DNA of 64,000 bases from Cerrena zonata (GCA_038087015.1 JASBNA010000021.1:310001-374000); one strand, 5' to 3'. Shown: positions 33,982 through 47,300, counted from the stretch's first letter. Notes: generated from the letters alone by a model not told the origin. Program-made: numbers and translations.

Positions 33982-34721
33982 TGTCCTGCGCGAAACAAGT
34001 TTCACCCAGAATCATGAAGAAAACAGACAACTATGCACCATTTCTCACCTTTTACTTTCATTTTATATATCTTACTTTGATACGTTTACTTACGATAAGA
34101 ATCTTTTCTATGCTACAGAACTATAAATAAATAAATAACTAAGTAGAACCTACCGGAACCTTCTACCAAAGTGATAGAACTTTGCGGAACCTTCCATTTC
34201 CTTCTCACTCTTTCTATTCATTTCCGTTTCTTTCTATCGTTTTCCAAGACATTCTTTTGACTGCTTAGTAATAGACATTCTCACACTTTCCGCCACTTTC
34301 CGGAGACTTCCGAGGCTCCTGATTGGCTGCTCAAAAGTGGGCATTTTAGTATATATAGAGGTCCGAATCCTGCATGTACTTTAGCTACTTTGCTCCCCTT
34401 GAACAGTTCAAGTGGTATTCAAGACAAGTTTTCCCCACAAGTTATAAGTTTAGGACCTAAGTCGGTCCCTCTTCAAGTTATATTCAGTATTATTGGACTT
34501 TTGACAAGTTCATCATCAGAGCATAGCTGCTCATCGTCACCAGTACCCCTATCTCGTCGAAGACATTACAATCGAACTCGAGTGTACTTCAAACCCCTCA
34601 AATCAAACGAACAACAGGGATAGTCGACGTAACGTCTCGTCCACAATTCTCTGTAGGAAGGACTGTTCTATTCTAAGGTTTACATCCTAAACTTTTAGAG
34701 TATTCATCTTTTCCCTCGACA
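33982..34721 (+). mobile_element. 5' LTR of Gypsy-2
   Basis: It starts TGTCCTGCGCGAAACAAG and ends TTTCCCTCGACA. A TATA-like GTATATATAGAGG at about 34350 probably marks the promoter. CGAACAACAGGGATAGTCG at about 34608 matches the other LTR families and probably lies in R/U5. Confidence 0.95.
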
Positions 34722-34725
34722 TCAT

Positions 34726-34743
34726 TGGAGCCCACCGCGAGGG
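34726..34743 (+). promoter_or_regulatory. Primer-binding-site candidate of Gypsy-2
   Basis: TGGAGCCCACCGCGAGGG begins four bases after the LTR. TGG is the complement of a tRNA CCA end. The same 18 bases occur at the same place in Gypsy-A. I did not assign the tRNA. Confidence 0.7.
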
Positions 34744-36965
34744 CTGATTAGTTCACTCCGTTCCTTTGTATGTCAATCAAAGAAGACACTGGCACTATCA
34801 TTTCTAGTCCCAGTTCTAGTCAGATTTCCATTGTTACCACACTTCCATCATCACCATCGAATTCTCCATCTGGCTCCTTAGTCAGTCTCCCATCCAATTC
34901 CACCAATCACATCATCCAATCCAATCAACTCAATCAATCACCTACAAGCATCAACATGCCGGCACTTACCGGCGTTGTGAATCTTCCGATTCCTGGGACC
35001 AAAGGGGCTCCTAAGAAATTCAAAGGGAAGTATTCAGAAATCCAGAAGTTTATTTCTCATTATGAGAAAGTTTGCACTCAGCGGAGTGTCACCGATCCTA
35101 AGGAAAAGGTAGAAAACATAACTCAGTATTGTTCAAGGAATGTACGAGAGTTTATGGAAGGCCTACCTAGCTATTCAAATGGAGAATGGCTCAAGTTTAC
35201 TCAAGACCTGCTTGAATACTTTGATGCAGAACGTGACGATAAGAGATATCGTTGCAATGATTTAGAAGCATTCTGTCTCAAAGCTCGCAAAGACAAAACC
35301 CGTATGCAAATGTCTCGATGGAAGGATTATAGTCGAGAGTTTATCCGTATAGCCGGTTGGCTAGTCACCCACAAGAAGATATCAGCAAATGAGCAGGCTC
35401 TTTACTTTTGGAAAGGAATCCCAAAGTCCTTTAGAGCTCAACTTGAGTCTCGTTTGTTGGCTATAGACCCATCTCATGATCTTGAAACTCCATTTGAGAT
35501 CAATGATATCCACAAGTTAGCCAAATCCATGCTTCAACGTAATCGTTTTGATCACGATCGACTTCCCTCAGATGGGGAAGATTCCAGTACTTCAAGTGAT
35601 GAAGCCTCCGAATCTGATTCCAACTCTGAATCTTCTGAATCAGAAGAAGAAACCACTACTCGCAAATCCAAGGATAAGAAGAAGAAGTCCAAGAAGCGCA
35701 AGACTGCTATTCGAAAGAAGGATCCAGTCCCAGTTAATGAGACTGAAGTCAAGAGGACCTCATACAAGTTGAATCAAGATGAGGAAATGGAGAACCTTAT
35801 TGCTCAGATGGGTAGAATGTCATTGACAGACCCATCTTATGCCATTCTTTACTATCGGGCTTTCCGTCTCAATCCCGTTGTGGCCGATATTATGACCCAA
35901 CCAGTGGATAGACCAAGAGGAAGCCGTCCAGGAATGTCCAATGACTTTATTGCAAACAGACCCAACAACAACCCACCAGCAAGACCTCCTCCACCAGGTG
36001 GAAATGCCTTTCAAACCTTTCAACAAGAAGAAAGAAAGTGTTATGGTTGTGGAGGCAGCGGACATGGAATGTTTTCATGCCCAGAGATGAACGATCTACT
36101 TCGTAGTGGTTCAGTCATCAGAGACCAAGCAGGAAGATACACCTTACCTGATGGTGCAATTATTCGCCGACAATCACCTGAGGAGACTCTTGCAGCAGCA
36201 GCTAGGCGTTTGAAGCCAGCTCAAGCTAATTATGTCTCTGTACACCAAGCAGTTATCAAAGAAAAGTTCTCAGATAATAGTGAAGAAGATTATGAGGATT
36301 TTTATGATGATGACTTTACCTATTTAGCAACCAGGAATTCTAAGCAAACTCAAGAGGCTCGCAGGGGATTTCAAGGTGTATTTCCCCCAGCCCGTACCAA
36401 GCATGCAGATGAGCATCCTCGAAGACATATTGTCAAGCAAGACACTCACGTAGAATCACCTCCCACAGGCAAAGTTACTAAGAACCCAATCCCAGTAGAT
36501 GTTAACCCGCCCGCCTTCAATCCTGAAGACGTGAACATGTTTGTTGATGATTAGTGTTGCAACGGCTCGGCTTTGGCCGGCTTTGGCCGGCTTGTACCGG
36601 CTTGAACGTATATCTGACCGGTTTGGAAGTCAAGTCATATGATTGGGCTGGCTCTGGCTGGCTCTGGTTTGAAGCCCGGCTTGTATCCAGCATGGGCGCT
36701 TATACCACTACTACAAGAATTGAATAAACGAAATCACTATGTATTATTTATTAGAGATTCCTTGATAGTGGTCTTATTTACCATAATATTAGGGGCCGTC
36801 AACGCAAGCCGAGACATACCTATTTTACGTTTTGCATAACCTCAAGCGATACATAGATCACTTCACCATAGATAGATGAACTACGTCCTGTGTTCAGATA
36901 TATCACCTTAAACACTGATGTCAATAGTAATGATCAATAATAGTGATCGCGCGAGGGAGTGGTGC

Positions 36966-38775
36966 AGCTGAAATCACTATCTAGTGTCATCTCGGTCATA
37001 CCAATAATACCATTCATTAGTGTCCCAATTGCAAAGGTGTGTCAGGAATAGAGTAGAGTGCGTAACTAAAATACTCAGACCGAATCTCATGTGACATGTT
37101 GGCTAGGAACTCGGATTTACTCCTATTTGCCAACTCCACGGCCTCTCTGGCAGTGGTGTTCGTCTGGATACTGTCCCGCAGGTTAAATACCATCTGGTTG
37201 ATCTGAGTTTTCAGTGAATCCATCTCTCCACCTGCTTTGACTGTAATGAATCGGCTGAAGTTGCCATCCATTGTAACATTGGCTATTGACCGCACTTGAT
37301 CTGTGAGACTTAAACACGTTCGGTTGACCTGAATGAGATCGTGTGAATATTTGCCTATTGTCGAGAGCAATGGTACTTACATTTCGAGTTAGTTCTAACC
37401 ATACCCCTTCGATGTCCGGTACATTCGCCTGACCGCCCAGTTTTCCTTCTTGTCCGACAGATCGCTGACAGTGACAGCCTTTGTGACCTTTGCAATAGAC
37501 CTGACCTGATTTGTGAGATTAGCGGCGAGATTGTTGACGACAGCCGTGAGTTTGCGCCAGATACCCTCGACATCGAGAACGTAAGCTTGACCTCCGAGTT
37601 TGCTGATGTCATGGTGGTGATAATATAAGCAAAACGTGGTAACAAATTAAATGAAATGAGTACGAACCCTTCTGTACCGACCTCCTGCGAGACCCGAGTG
37701 ACCTCTTGAGCGAATTGACTCAGTCTGTCAACCTGTGGTACGGAACCCCTGTCAATATTTCAGCGAGACGATGTCAATAGATAACTCACCATAGTGTTGA
37801 TAACTTCCTTGAGTTGGACCATGACCACACCTTGAACTGGGACCGTGATTTTCTGAGACACATCTCCGCGAGCGACAGCATTGCAAGCCCGTGAGACATC
37901 CTGAACCTGTTGCTTTAGGAGTTTGGGCTCCTCGACGATGCTCATACCAGATTCATATGCTGCAGCTGCGAGAGGACTGGGAGGGACAACCACTGGGGAG
38001 CTCAAGGGCTCACCAGTAATGAGTTCGACAGTAGTAGAGTTAGAAGTGTTGAAAGTGAAACCGTGACCGCAGTGAGGACAAGTGACGTGATGTTCATTAC
38101 CGTTAGGGAGACAGGTCCTATCGAGAGGGTTAGGGACACCATCAAGGTTAATAGTCATGGGATTAGAGCTGCTGTTGGCGGTGTGCTGAGTAGGGGCTGA
38201 AGGCGTAGTCTCGCTTTCGACGGTCTCGACATCAACTCGGTCTTTAGCCTCCTGGTAGGCACTGTTGAGGCTATTGACCGAGCTGTTGTTATGAGAGAAG
38301 AAGGGGGATTGGGAAGACACATCGCTAGGGGCGATGATGTTGGTAAACTCTGCTGAAGATGTAGAGGAAGAGCTGGAGATGGGCAGACTGTCGCTCACGG
38401 ACCTGTGTTTTTTGATATCGGGGCTAGCTCTCAGGCTCTTTGAGGTATTTATTGAACTGTAAGCTACTTCTGCTGTGTACATGCACCTCGCCATAGCCCC
38501 CAGGGAGCGGAAGATGCCCTATGTTTGTTGGTCAGAAAGTTCTTCACACTTCGGGATGGGGGCCCACTTGGACCAGGTTTGTAGAGAGAAAGCAAGGTAA
38601 TAAGGGGCGAAGCAAAGGGTCGATGTAAGCTAGGAGTCACAGACTTGTTGACTGCCAGCATTGTTGTTGTCGCCATTATGTGTGAGAGAGTAAGAATATC
38701 AAGGGACAGGATAAAGATAAAGGAAGCAGGCGCTGACATGACCTCTCGAGTCGTCGACTTATGGTCAATAGACAC
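36966..38775 (-). pseudogene. Captured fragment of a group III (Nik1/Os-1-like) histidine kinase
   Basis: On the minus strand a Ser/Thr-rich N-terminal region with a CPHCGHGF motif leads into the hallmark HAMP array: [67 protein letters not shown] and [12 protein letters not shown]. The last unit runs into [30 protein letters not shown] and the HisKA phospho-site segment [14 protein letters not shown] (about 37090). After an intron, [17 protein letters not shown] follows and then the similarity stops. The ATPase and receiver domains are absent. A deletion between HAMP units with a frameshift lies near 37460. Introns (for example after VINTM and VGTEG) are still present, so capture was at the DNA level, not by retrotransposition. 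Intact relatives sense osmotic stress and are fungicide targets; this copy cannot signal. Confidence 0.88.
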
Positions 38776-38890
38776 ATATGTGTAGATTTAACTGATTATA
38801 TTTGTTTCATATAAAATTGAAGTGCAATGCTGAGATGTCGGTACCAACAAAAATACAAATAAGATGTTACAAAGGATATATATATCGAAA

Positions 38891-41800
38891 CTACTTGCGC
38901 TTTGAAAGGAATGTCTCAGCATACGAATGGATATCTTCCGGGAATGATTCTTCAGCAGTCATAAAGGTCTCCAGGTTCTCCAACTCAACCTCGCAATTCA
39001 TTCCTGAGGTGAAATTCAATCCGCGACCCTTCTTCACCGAAAACTTCATCAGTTGAAGCGCCTCCATTAACTCAGGTGTGATACGATTTCGTCTGGGAGT
39101 CATGGTCTCTTTTGCAGATGAGAAAACACGTTCGCAAGGGACGGCGCTCCCTTGGATGGGAATTATATCCATAGCGAGCCGAAAGATGGTGGGATAACGG
39201 TCAGAATTTTCCTACAAGCCCCAAATATTGTCAGGTCACAAATAAAGGTGACAATGTCAAGAAAACTATATTCACCTGCCACCATGATAGGCTTGAGCTA
39301 TCTGGAGGAGCAAGCTGGTCGCTGAGGTATCGCTCAACTTCTGTCTCAAGGGACAATTGAGTTGGCGGCGCCCGAGTGCGCCGACGTCGGGAGTTCAAAA
39401 CACCATGAGCCCATTGTGCACGAGCATTGTGTGTAGGCGAGGCATCAGTGCCAGGACGATCAGCTGCCAGCGTCTCCATACGATACGGCCTGAGCTACAA
39501 GGGACATCAATACTTCTATCACGAAGACTAGATATAGATGGACTTACTTCACGTAAAAACAGCTCTCTCGCAGTTTGGGCCTTCTCTGGCATTTCGTTGT
39601 CGTAAAACCACATCAACTTCTCAGAAGGGTTGACGACTGTAGGAATTTTAAATAAGTCCAGTATAGCAAATAGATGCAGGGGCTTCGTACTCATTGCTAA
39701 GATATATGCAGGGACAAGTTCTGTGCGTTCGTGATATATCCCCAGTTTGTCGAGACCACGTTCTATAAATGGTGCAACTTCGGGATGGGCCTTTTGATAT
39801 TCTTTCCATGCAAACTCGAAGTCCGAATATGCAGGAAGGGCATCACAGAGTGTTGGCGTGCTCTCGAATGATAGTACTTGCTGAAAGGCATGAGGAACCT
39901 ATGTAAATTGGTGAGAATCTATAACATATATAACACATGTGAGATCCATACCTGTAGAATATCTCGGAATGCGTTCAAAGCCTCCCACTCAGCATCACTA
40001 AGGGCAAACTTTCGTAAATCTCGGAATTGGTCATTCTCCAGGAACAATGCAATAGCCTAGTGAATACATTAGAATGAGTGTTATAAAAGTAGGGTTACCA
40101 TACCTCGCGAAGATCTATAGCACGTGCAATCATTAGGAGTGTTGATGACCACCTTGTATCAACGTCACGAAGGAGCTGTAGATGCATATCAAGGGACTCC
40201 AAACACTTATTAAAATGATGCCGACGAAGAGAGGAAGCCCGAATCTGATAACAGGCACAAGATATTAATAATCGCACATGATCAGATCTGTCACAAGTCT
40301 TACAGTGCGTATGAGTGAGCGTATTGTGGCGATGGGATCACGTTGTAAAGCCTCAACAAAGGAAGCTGGTTGGGGGCCACCAGGGGGGGTATATTCTTCG
40401 GCATCTACTGCTGAAAATTTAACTTGTGTTATTGCTTCAATAACCGCCTTGCATGCTAGATTGACAACATGTGGGAAGCATCTGTAAATCAGACGTTTAT
40501 AAATTGCAGCACTGAGTTGGTATTTCGAGAAAGCTTACCGAATATGACGCTGAACCTTGTCAAACTTGATTCGTTGGCGGCGAAGCTCACGTTCTAAAGT
40601 TGCAAGAAGCGTGTCATTATTTGATGCGTTATCAACTGTAATCCACCCAATCTTTGATGAAGTAAGTAGTAGCATATAGTAGATCTTGTTTTGTTCATAC
40701 CTTTTCTGTGATACCAAGTCGATCTGTAATGTACAGAAGGGCATGGGCAAGATGTTCGCCCGTGTGTTGACCCGGTACTCGTTGGAAGCCAATGAGATCG
40801 GAACGCAGTTTTAAAACTTGACGTGGGCCATTCATGGTCTCTTCGATTTTGGCTTCGATCCAATGAGCGGTTACAGCCATAAATGGGGTAACGTTCGTAT
40901 CTGACCACATATCAGTGGTGAATGAAATCCGACCAATTGATTTCTATAGGAGTGAGAGTAAATAGCGTGGATGTACCTCGTCATGAATACGCTTACCTGC
41001 ATATCCTCTCTCAATTGTTGTAAATGGTTTTCTAGCGTCTCCAAAATACGATTACGTATTGCCGTACGAGATGGGATATCAGTATCCTGTAACTCCTGAC
41101 GCAGAAGAAGAAAGACGGCTCGGAGCTGAGGACACTCAACAACATTAAGGGACTAATAGTAGGTAACAATTACCATGACATACATTGATTTGGTTGTTAC
41201 GAATAACATACCTGATCATCAGCTATGATCCATTCCAGGAGTGCATTGACAAATGCTTCATTTGAAAACGCTTCACGTTGTGCTTCATTAGGCTGTGGTG
41301 CAGATGGACGAGGTTGGTTTTTCTGTTGGCGATAATGGGAGACGGCTTCTCCGATACCTTTTGCAGTGATGGGGATCTTGCGCTCATCACATGTATCCAC
41401 CCACGCAGCAAGATGGTGGTCGGCTAAGTGGTTACGAGGCGCGCTAGTAGAGGTCCCTGTAGAGAAACTAGCAACGACATGGTCGGAATGGGAGAGCCGA
41501 ATTTGTCTTTGAGTATGTTAGTTAGAAAGCGATTGATGGGTATATGATGACATGATCTTACTCGCAAAAAATGCAGTATCGGCGGTTGCCTCGAACCTCG
41601 AAAAAAGTTGAGACATCTGAGCCTTTCTTACTCTTCCTTTTCTTCTGGGCTTTTGTTGCATTGGCCCTTGCCTGACTATGAGGCCCAGCTCTTGGTGAGT
41701 TTGGGGTATGTGGCGACCGGGGTGTATATGGTGAGCGAGGGGCATGTGGTGAATGCGAAGCATGCGGTGAATGTGGAGTATGCGGAGGGCGAGGGGTATG

Positions 41801-42378
41801 AGGTGAGTGATTCGCACTAAGAGATGACTGCGAAGGCTGTGAAGGTCTAGAAGGAGTTGGCGTCGTTGGGCGTGAACCCGAGGATTCAGACCAGCCATCC
41901 TCGTTTATCTCAATTACCTCATATTCCGGCGAGGGTGCGAACCTCAGGTTTTGTGTGACTGGTCGAGATGGTCTCTGTGGGGTGTTGACCGTGTCAGTTT
42001 GTGCAGAGTGGCTATATGTCAGTTTGTAAGTATTGTGTCATATAAGATTCGATACTGGACCTACGCCGTAGATGATAATCGAACCTCAGCAAGAGTTGGC
42101 GGTGGTGGTTGATGCTCTCGACGTCGTGGAGAAGGTCGCGAGTGTGATTCCACTTGAACAACCTGAGGCGGAATTGAGGTAGTAGGTTGTGGCGGTGGAT
42201 TTTGCTTTTGACGTTGTGGCCGGGATCCTACACATAATCGCATTTTCAGTACACAAGCACATGATAGCTCGGGATGTAATTTACCTTCCGGATTACTCTG
42301 CAGATGGTTAGCAGGCTCCACTACAGTTACAGGTGCCTTCTTGGCACCACGCTTGGGTCGTCGAGGAGTTGAGGTCAT
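38891..42378 (-). CDS. hAT-2 transposase
   Basis: The start is near 42378 (MTSTPRRPKRGAKK), followed by Pro-rich segments including repeated SPHTP-like units (about 41690-41820). A BED-type finger begins FFEVRGNRRYCIFC, then comes HLAAWVDTCDERKIPITAKG. The core shows FTTDMWSDTNVTPF (catalytic Asp), GQHTGEHLAHALL, VDNASNNDTLLATLE and CFPHVVNLACKA. DVDTRWSSTLLMI and the C-terminal dimerisation block PIQGSAVPCERVFSSAKETM with RRNRITPELMEALQ then follow, ending at 38891. Many short introns join these, for example one of about 60 nt near 39210-39275. I saw no stop inside the blocks I followed, so it may still be functional. Neither TIR nor coding blocks look decayed. Confidence 0.85.
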
Positions 42379-43567
42379 GATAGTAGAAAGTTTGCGTTTG
42401 CGTTTTCTTTATTGATGAGGTTGTGTCTGACATGTCCGTATTTATATACTGACGATAGACTAACCTACAATCCACCCCATGTTTTGGGGTGCAAACGTTC
42501 CTGAACATCGTGTATGCGGGGTGCGAGCGGCATAACAAATCGCTTTCCAGTTAGAGCGGCGGAGAGTATAGCACAAGATAATAATAAATGCGGCTAGGCG
42601 GGTATCCCGGTCTGGGGAATGCATCGAGGCCAGATCAACATAATAAAGGATCCACCAAAATATCGAATTTCGGAACATGAGACCAGAATAATGCTCTAAC
42701 ACTTGGAAAAAAGGTTCAGAGGCATGAAAAATTGTACTGCGGCAGCATGACAGTACATGATCAGAGGGCCTGCTGTTATTTGATATATAACGGCATTGTT
42801 TAAGAGATTGAGAAATCATACCATTGTCTGCATACCGATGAGCTCCATGTCCGTTGAAAGATGTAAAAATCATGCTGTAAAAAATATGTATATTGATGCG
42901 GATTAGGTTATATGACATATCGGACCTCCGAGAATGAGGTCACCAATATGCCAAAGGGCAGTGAGGTTGGTAATATGTGTATTAATGGCGGGGAAAGAGA
43001 ACCCCACAGAACTAGAAGAGGCATGATCCCCGAGCGACGACCGAGCGGCAATCATATTGCGCAACATACACCACAGCTGCAATGGTAGCGCGATTTAGTA
43101 TATGCCACAACAACGGACTTGAGGGCGAAACAGAGCAGAGGAAGGGGTTGGAATTTCAGTACTTAGCGCAGGAAAAGGTCCTCGCCGATTGTCGCTGCTA
43201 TCTTCATCTCCTTCGGTCAAGTTCTTTGGGCGATTGCGCCAGGATTGTGCCAATGATTCCGAGTACTGTAATGTTGATTAGAGTTGGATCCTATGGCAAA
43301 GAAAGAAAATACTCACAGTCCAGGCTCAACCACCGGAGACCGTAACACTAGAGTCGAACTTGAAGTACGTCGATGCATCGAAGCTTGAAGGCAGTGGTCC
43401 ACGATCGCCCGTAATAAGATACAGCTCCGAGCCGCTTGAGCCGAAACCAAACCAAGTCGGATCAAGCTGAGCCGGATCAAGCCGAATTTAATTGACTGGC
43501 TCAGGTTGGCTTCAAAATGGACTGGCTTAGCGACTCGCCGCTTGTAAGCCGAGCCGTTGCAACACTA
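42379..43567. other. 5' noncoding end of hAT-2
   Basis: This is noncoding sequence upstream of the transposase start, ending in subterminal GCCGAGCC/AAGCCG-type repeats (about 43410-43560) and the terminal inverted repeat. No gene recognised. Confidence 0.5.
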
Positions 43568-44388
43568 TTGATGATCCCCCTGGGGAAATCACAAACAACA
43601 AGCCAAGTACCATCAACAAGTCTCCTACTGAGATTCAAGCTATCCTTAAAAGAATCCCTCGTCAATCCGAAATCCAAGCTCAAGTAGACCGTATGAATGT
43701 TTTAGGACGTGTTCTAAGCCAGCCAGTCACTCTGGCAGTAGGAGAAATATTTGGAATTTCTAAGGAAATGACCCATCATCTACAAGATGTCTTAAAACTA
43801 AAGCCCACAGTTAAGTCCAACCTAGCAACAGAGCTACCGAAACCGGTGGAATTCCCTCCCATGGTTGCTACATCATTCACATCTAAGACTCGAGGAACTC
43901 TAATCAAGTTACGAATGGAATGCGACGGAAACCCAGTATCAGCCATAATCGACACTGGATCACAATTAAATATCGCTCACAAAAGAATTTGGAAGTCCAC
44001 ACTTTCACGACCGGTTGATATGCACCACTCAGTAAATATGAGTGATGCTAGTGGCGGAGAAAGTGTCCTCAAAGGACTTGTATCCAATGTCCCTCTTACA
44101 TGTGGAAGTGTAGTTACACATGCAAACTTATATGTTGGTGATCGAGTCCCATTCGACTTGCTTTTGGGACGTCCCTGGCAACGAGGAAACTTCGTCTCGA
44201 TTGATGAGCGTAGCGACGGAACTTATTTATTATTCAAAGACCAGAATCTAGATGTACAACATGAATTGCTAGTCACACCCGAAGAGAATCCACCCAGCAA
44301 CGAAGAATCCGAATTCATCGACCGAACTCGAAACGTCCGACCTTTTGTTAATGTAATCACTGCTGCCAAGCGGCAAGCCCGACGATGA

Positions 44389-47300
44389 GAACATAAGAAG
44401 GGAAAAGTCAGCATTCACAAGAAGACAACGTTGAAGACCAAGTTTACAGAAAAGGTTACTCACCGACATGTTAAAGACGAAAAGAAGTCGGAATGTGATC
44501 ATTGCCCACAGAATGGACACAATCCCTCAAAATGTCGAGCTCAACACCAGAGGAAGGGCCATGAGGACACGAAGACCACCGAGCGTGACAGTGAGCGACG
44601 AGAAGTTAGCACCTGTATAACGAAAGAGAAGGGAAAAGAAGACCAACCTCCACAATCCCTTCTTGAACGACTTTCGCGCCCTTGCACAACCTGCGGGCAT
44701 ACTCAGACCCCATCTCGATCCCCTACCATTGAACCTACTTTACCTGATCCGGATGCTACAACGACATCAACCGACGAAGATACAGTCAGCAAAGGATTGG
44801 TACCCACGAATGAAGAAGAGGACTTACTATCCAGCGAAGAAACCAGTGAGCCCAAAACAGCCACTCGACTTCGAGGCGGCTGTAGTGGTAGTGATGACGG
44901 CGGCGACTGGGAACTGTGTGAGAAGTTTGAGCGCCGGCAGGAGGAAATCACGGCAGCAAAGAGAAGGGAGGTGGAGTTGCAACGAGACGCGAGAGTACGG
45001 TACCGAGCCATACGAGCGGCTCGAAAGAGATGGATGGAAGCGAAGAAGAGGGGGGGGGAAGAGGAAGAGGTTCTCCAACCCTCCGAGACCCTGAGTGTTA
45101 TAGGGGCAAACGAGCCATCAGGAGAACAAACTGAGGATGATAACGACTTACCGAATCTAGTCTGGGAAGAGGAACCAATCACGAGCAACCTGGACCGGTT
45201 CGAAATCCAGAATCGCCGCCGGCCAGATCTACCACGATTCCCCAAGTCCCAGATTAGCGTTGTAGATGCAAATGAAACCCACGCGGCAGTGAGTTGCCAA
45301 CGTGGGTCGGCCAATCAGACGACCGATAATGCACGTGTGGTGCGGGGCTCCGCTAAATCCAAATCGGGATGCGGAGAACCCCAATATGGATCAGGAACGA
45401 TACTCTCGAAGAAGGAAGAAACCAGCCCTCAAGATTACCCAGAAAAGCATCATTTAATTCCAGATAACAACCCCGGACCCTCTTGCCTGTTAATCCAAAA
45501 TGGGATTAACAGCGCATGTGAAACCCCTCAGGGACCTAAGAAATTTATAGATGTCGGAACCTACGAGTCCAAAAGAGGCATCGAAGAGGAGCAACCAACC
45601 AATCAGGACACCCGGGTGTTCAAGAAACCCAAGACGGAAGTACCGGACGGTTATGATAGCAAGAACATATCCCCGACGAGAATCAAAGTAAGAGAGGGCA
45701 TAGCCGCCCTCTTCGATAACCGGCGAACGTACATACCGACGAGTCTGGGATTCATACTCGAAGATAAGAACCTAGTAGAGGAAAAGTTAGGATATAAAAC
45801 TTCAGCCGAGGACTCACCGATACCAGGTCTCCCCGTCTCAGTCAAAGGGAAACCTTCGTCAAATACGAGACCTCACTCGCACTCGACATCTCCTCCCGAT
45901 CCTACTATGACCACTCCTTTGACCGAACCCTCTCGCCCTCAACTCACCTTCGAAGATGCCGAGTTTTACGCCAACTTCTCAGCCGATTATGACCAATTGG
46001 TCCAGTGTGTGGGCAAAGGGGTGCCTCTTGGTCCAGGGGCTCTTGACAGTCTTCGAACTTTTATCCGAGAACTTAGCGTGGAGCCCACAACTTCCTATAG
46101 TGTTAGTGGCAGAGCTCACCTCCTCCAGCCTCCTGACGATGCCCAGCACCTGGTTTCGATGATCGCTCCAGGATCGACCTTGGTACGTCACCACGACGGC
46201 AGTAACGAGGACTTAAATATCTCCCGAGGCCTCGCTTTGATTACCTTCGTCCGCGACTCCTTTATCGAAAGATGGGACGGCATCAGAGTGGCTCAAAAGC
46301 CTTCGGATGTAGACAGTGGCCTTGGCTTAGATCAAAGAGCAGCCATCGAGACCAGAGATCGGGAACGCACAGTAAGCACCTTCGCAACTCTAGAGTTACC
46401 AAAACCGGATGAAGCACTTACCGGCGGCGATCATCAGGCAGTCCAAGTCCTGCTGGCGCTGGCACGTGCTCAAGCCTCTACGGGTTCCGTCTCGGAATCT
46501 TACCCCCCTCATCTTACTACTGAGAAAAGAGGGGAAGGCCCTTCCTCGACGCCCTCCTCGTTACAGCTCCCCTTGCCTGCTCCGAGGCCTTCCCTCTCAA
46601 CTCAAACCTCAGCTGCTAATCATGCCGCGGTGCTCGACGCTATACACGCCGAACACAATGAACCCTCAGAGGAAGTCACTCAGCTAACTCGAGTCGCCTC
46701 ACCTTGTGGCTCGAGCCCTTACAGCCGTCTCATATGGGTAACACATGATGGGGATGTATCGGTCACCTCTTCACCTTCTCCGCCCCCTCATTCGGCCAGT
46801 CTCGCCGGCGATACTTCCGAGGTGGCTAGTGTCTTCCATGTTGCCGATGCCCAGCTGGATCAAGTAACCATCGACCCTCGTCAACTGCACCCAGCCTTCA
46901 CCCCCATCAAGAAGCGAGCCATCCCTCGTAGACCAACTCCTTACCCATCATGGAATCAACGTCAAGCGGACCAGGACAGAGGGAATGGAATTAGCTCGCA
47001 GGGCCCAAAGGTTCATGGTATGCGCAACTTAGCTCGTCTTTTTGCAATAAAGCTGAAACTGTTGACTTCAGCCTACTCTCCGGCTTCTCCCACTCCGACA
47101 TCCTACTCGTTAGGATCATTGGACACTCTTATATCCGAAGACACCAACCAGGAAGAAGGCGAGCTCGATGAAAGATCCTTCGCTCCTATCATCAATGCGT
47201 TCCCCGCAGTCCCCAATAACTCGCCCTTGGAGGTATGGATATCATCAGACCCCGAGTATAGCTTCACGGTAGCTGACATGGTTCGATTCCAGCAGGATGC

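Larger units (their letters stand above)
36552..43567 (-). mobile_element. hAT-2 transposon (7.0 kb) nested in gag
   Basis: The ends are TAGTGTTGCAACGGCTCGGC and its perfect complement, extending at least 22 bp. An 8-bp duplication TTGATGAT flanks it (36544-36551 and 43568-43575), as expected for hAT. Subterminal motifs GGCTTTGGCCGGCTT on the left and AGCCGGATCAAGCCG on the right repeat several times. It carries a transposase gene (38891-42378) and a piece of a histidine kinase gene (36966-38775), both on the minus strand. Confidence 0.95.
34770..44388 (+). pseudogene. gag: Gypsy-2 Gag-protease, split by a hAT transposon
   Basis: Part 1 (34770-36551) encodes a Ser/Thr-rich leader, then the capsid-like region from VPGTKGAPKKFKGKYSEIQ-type sequence through ITQYCSRNVREFMEGLPSYS. 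An acidic/basic linker and a CCHC zinc knuckle (CYGCGGSGHGMFSC, about residue 423) follow. The hAT insertion at 36552-43567 interrupts it after MFVDD. With one TTGATGAT copy removed, the frame continues at 43576 with PPGEITNNKPS. Part 2 holds an aspartic protease with AIIDTGSQLNIAHKRIWK and the flap-like LLLGRPWQRGNF. The frame meets a TGA at 44386-44388 but stays open beyond it. Gag packages element RNA; the protease matures the polyprotein. Size without hAT is 864 codons to the TGA. Confidence 0.9.

Noticed and set aside
36966..38775. A host histidine kinase gene locus
   Set aside because: The fragment lies between hAT terminal repeats inside a gag gene, lacks ATPase and receiver domains, and has a frameshifting deletion.
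44703..45314. Minus-strand ORF of 203 aa opposite the Gag extension
   Set aside because: Shadow of the long plus-strand frame; Ser/Arg-rich as expected from antisense of charged codons.
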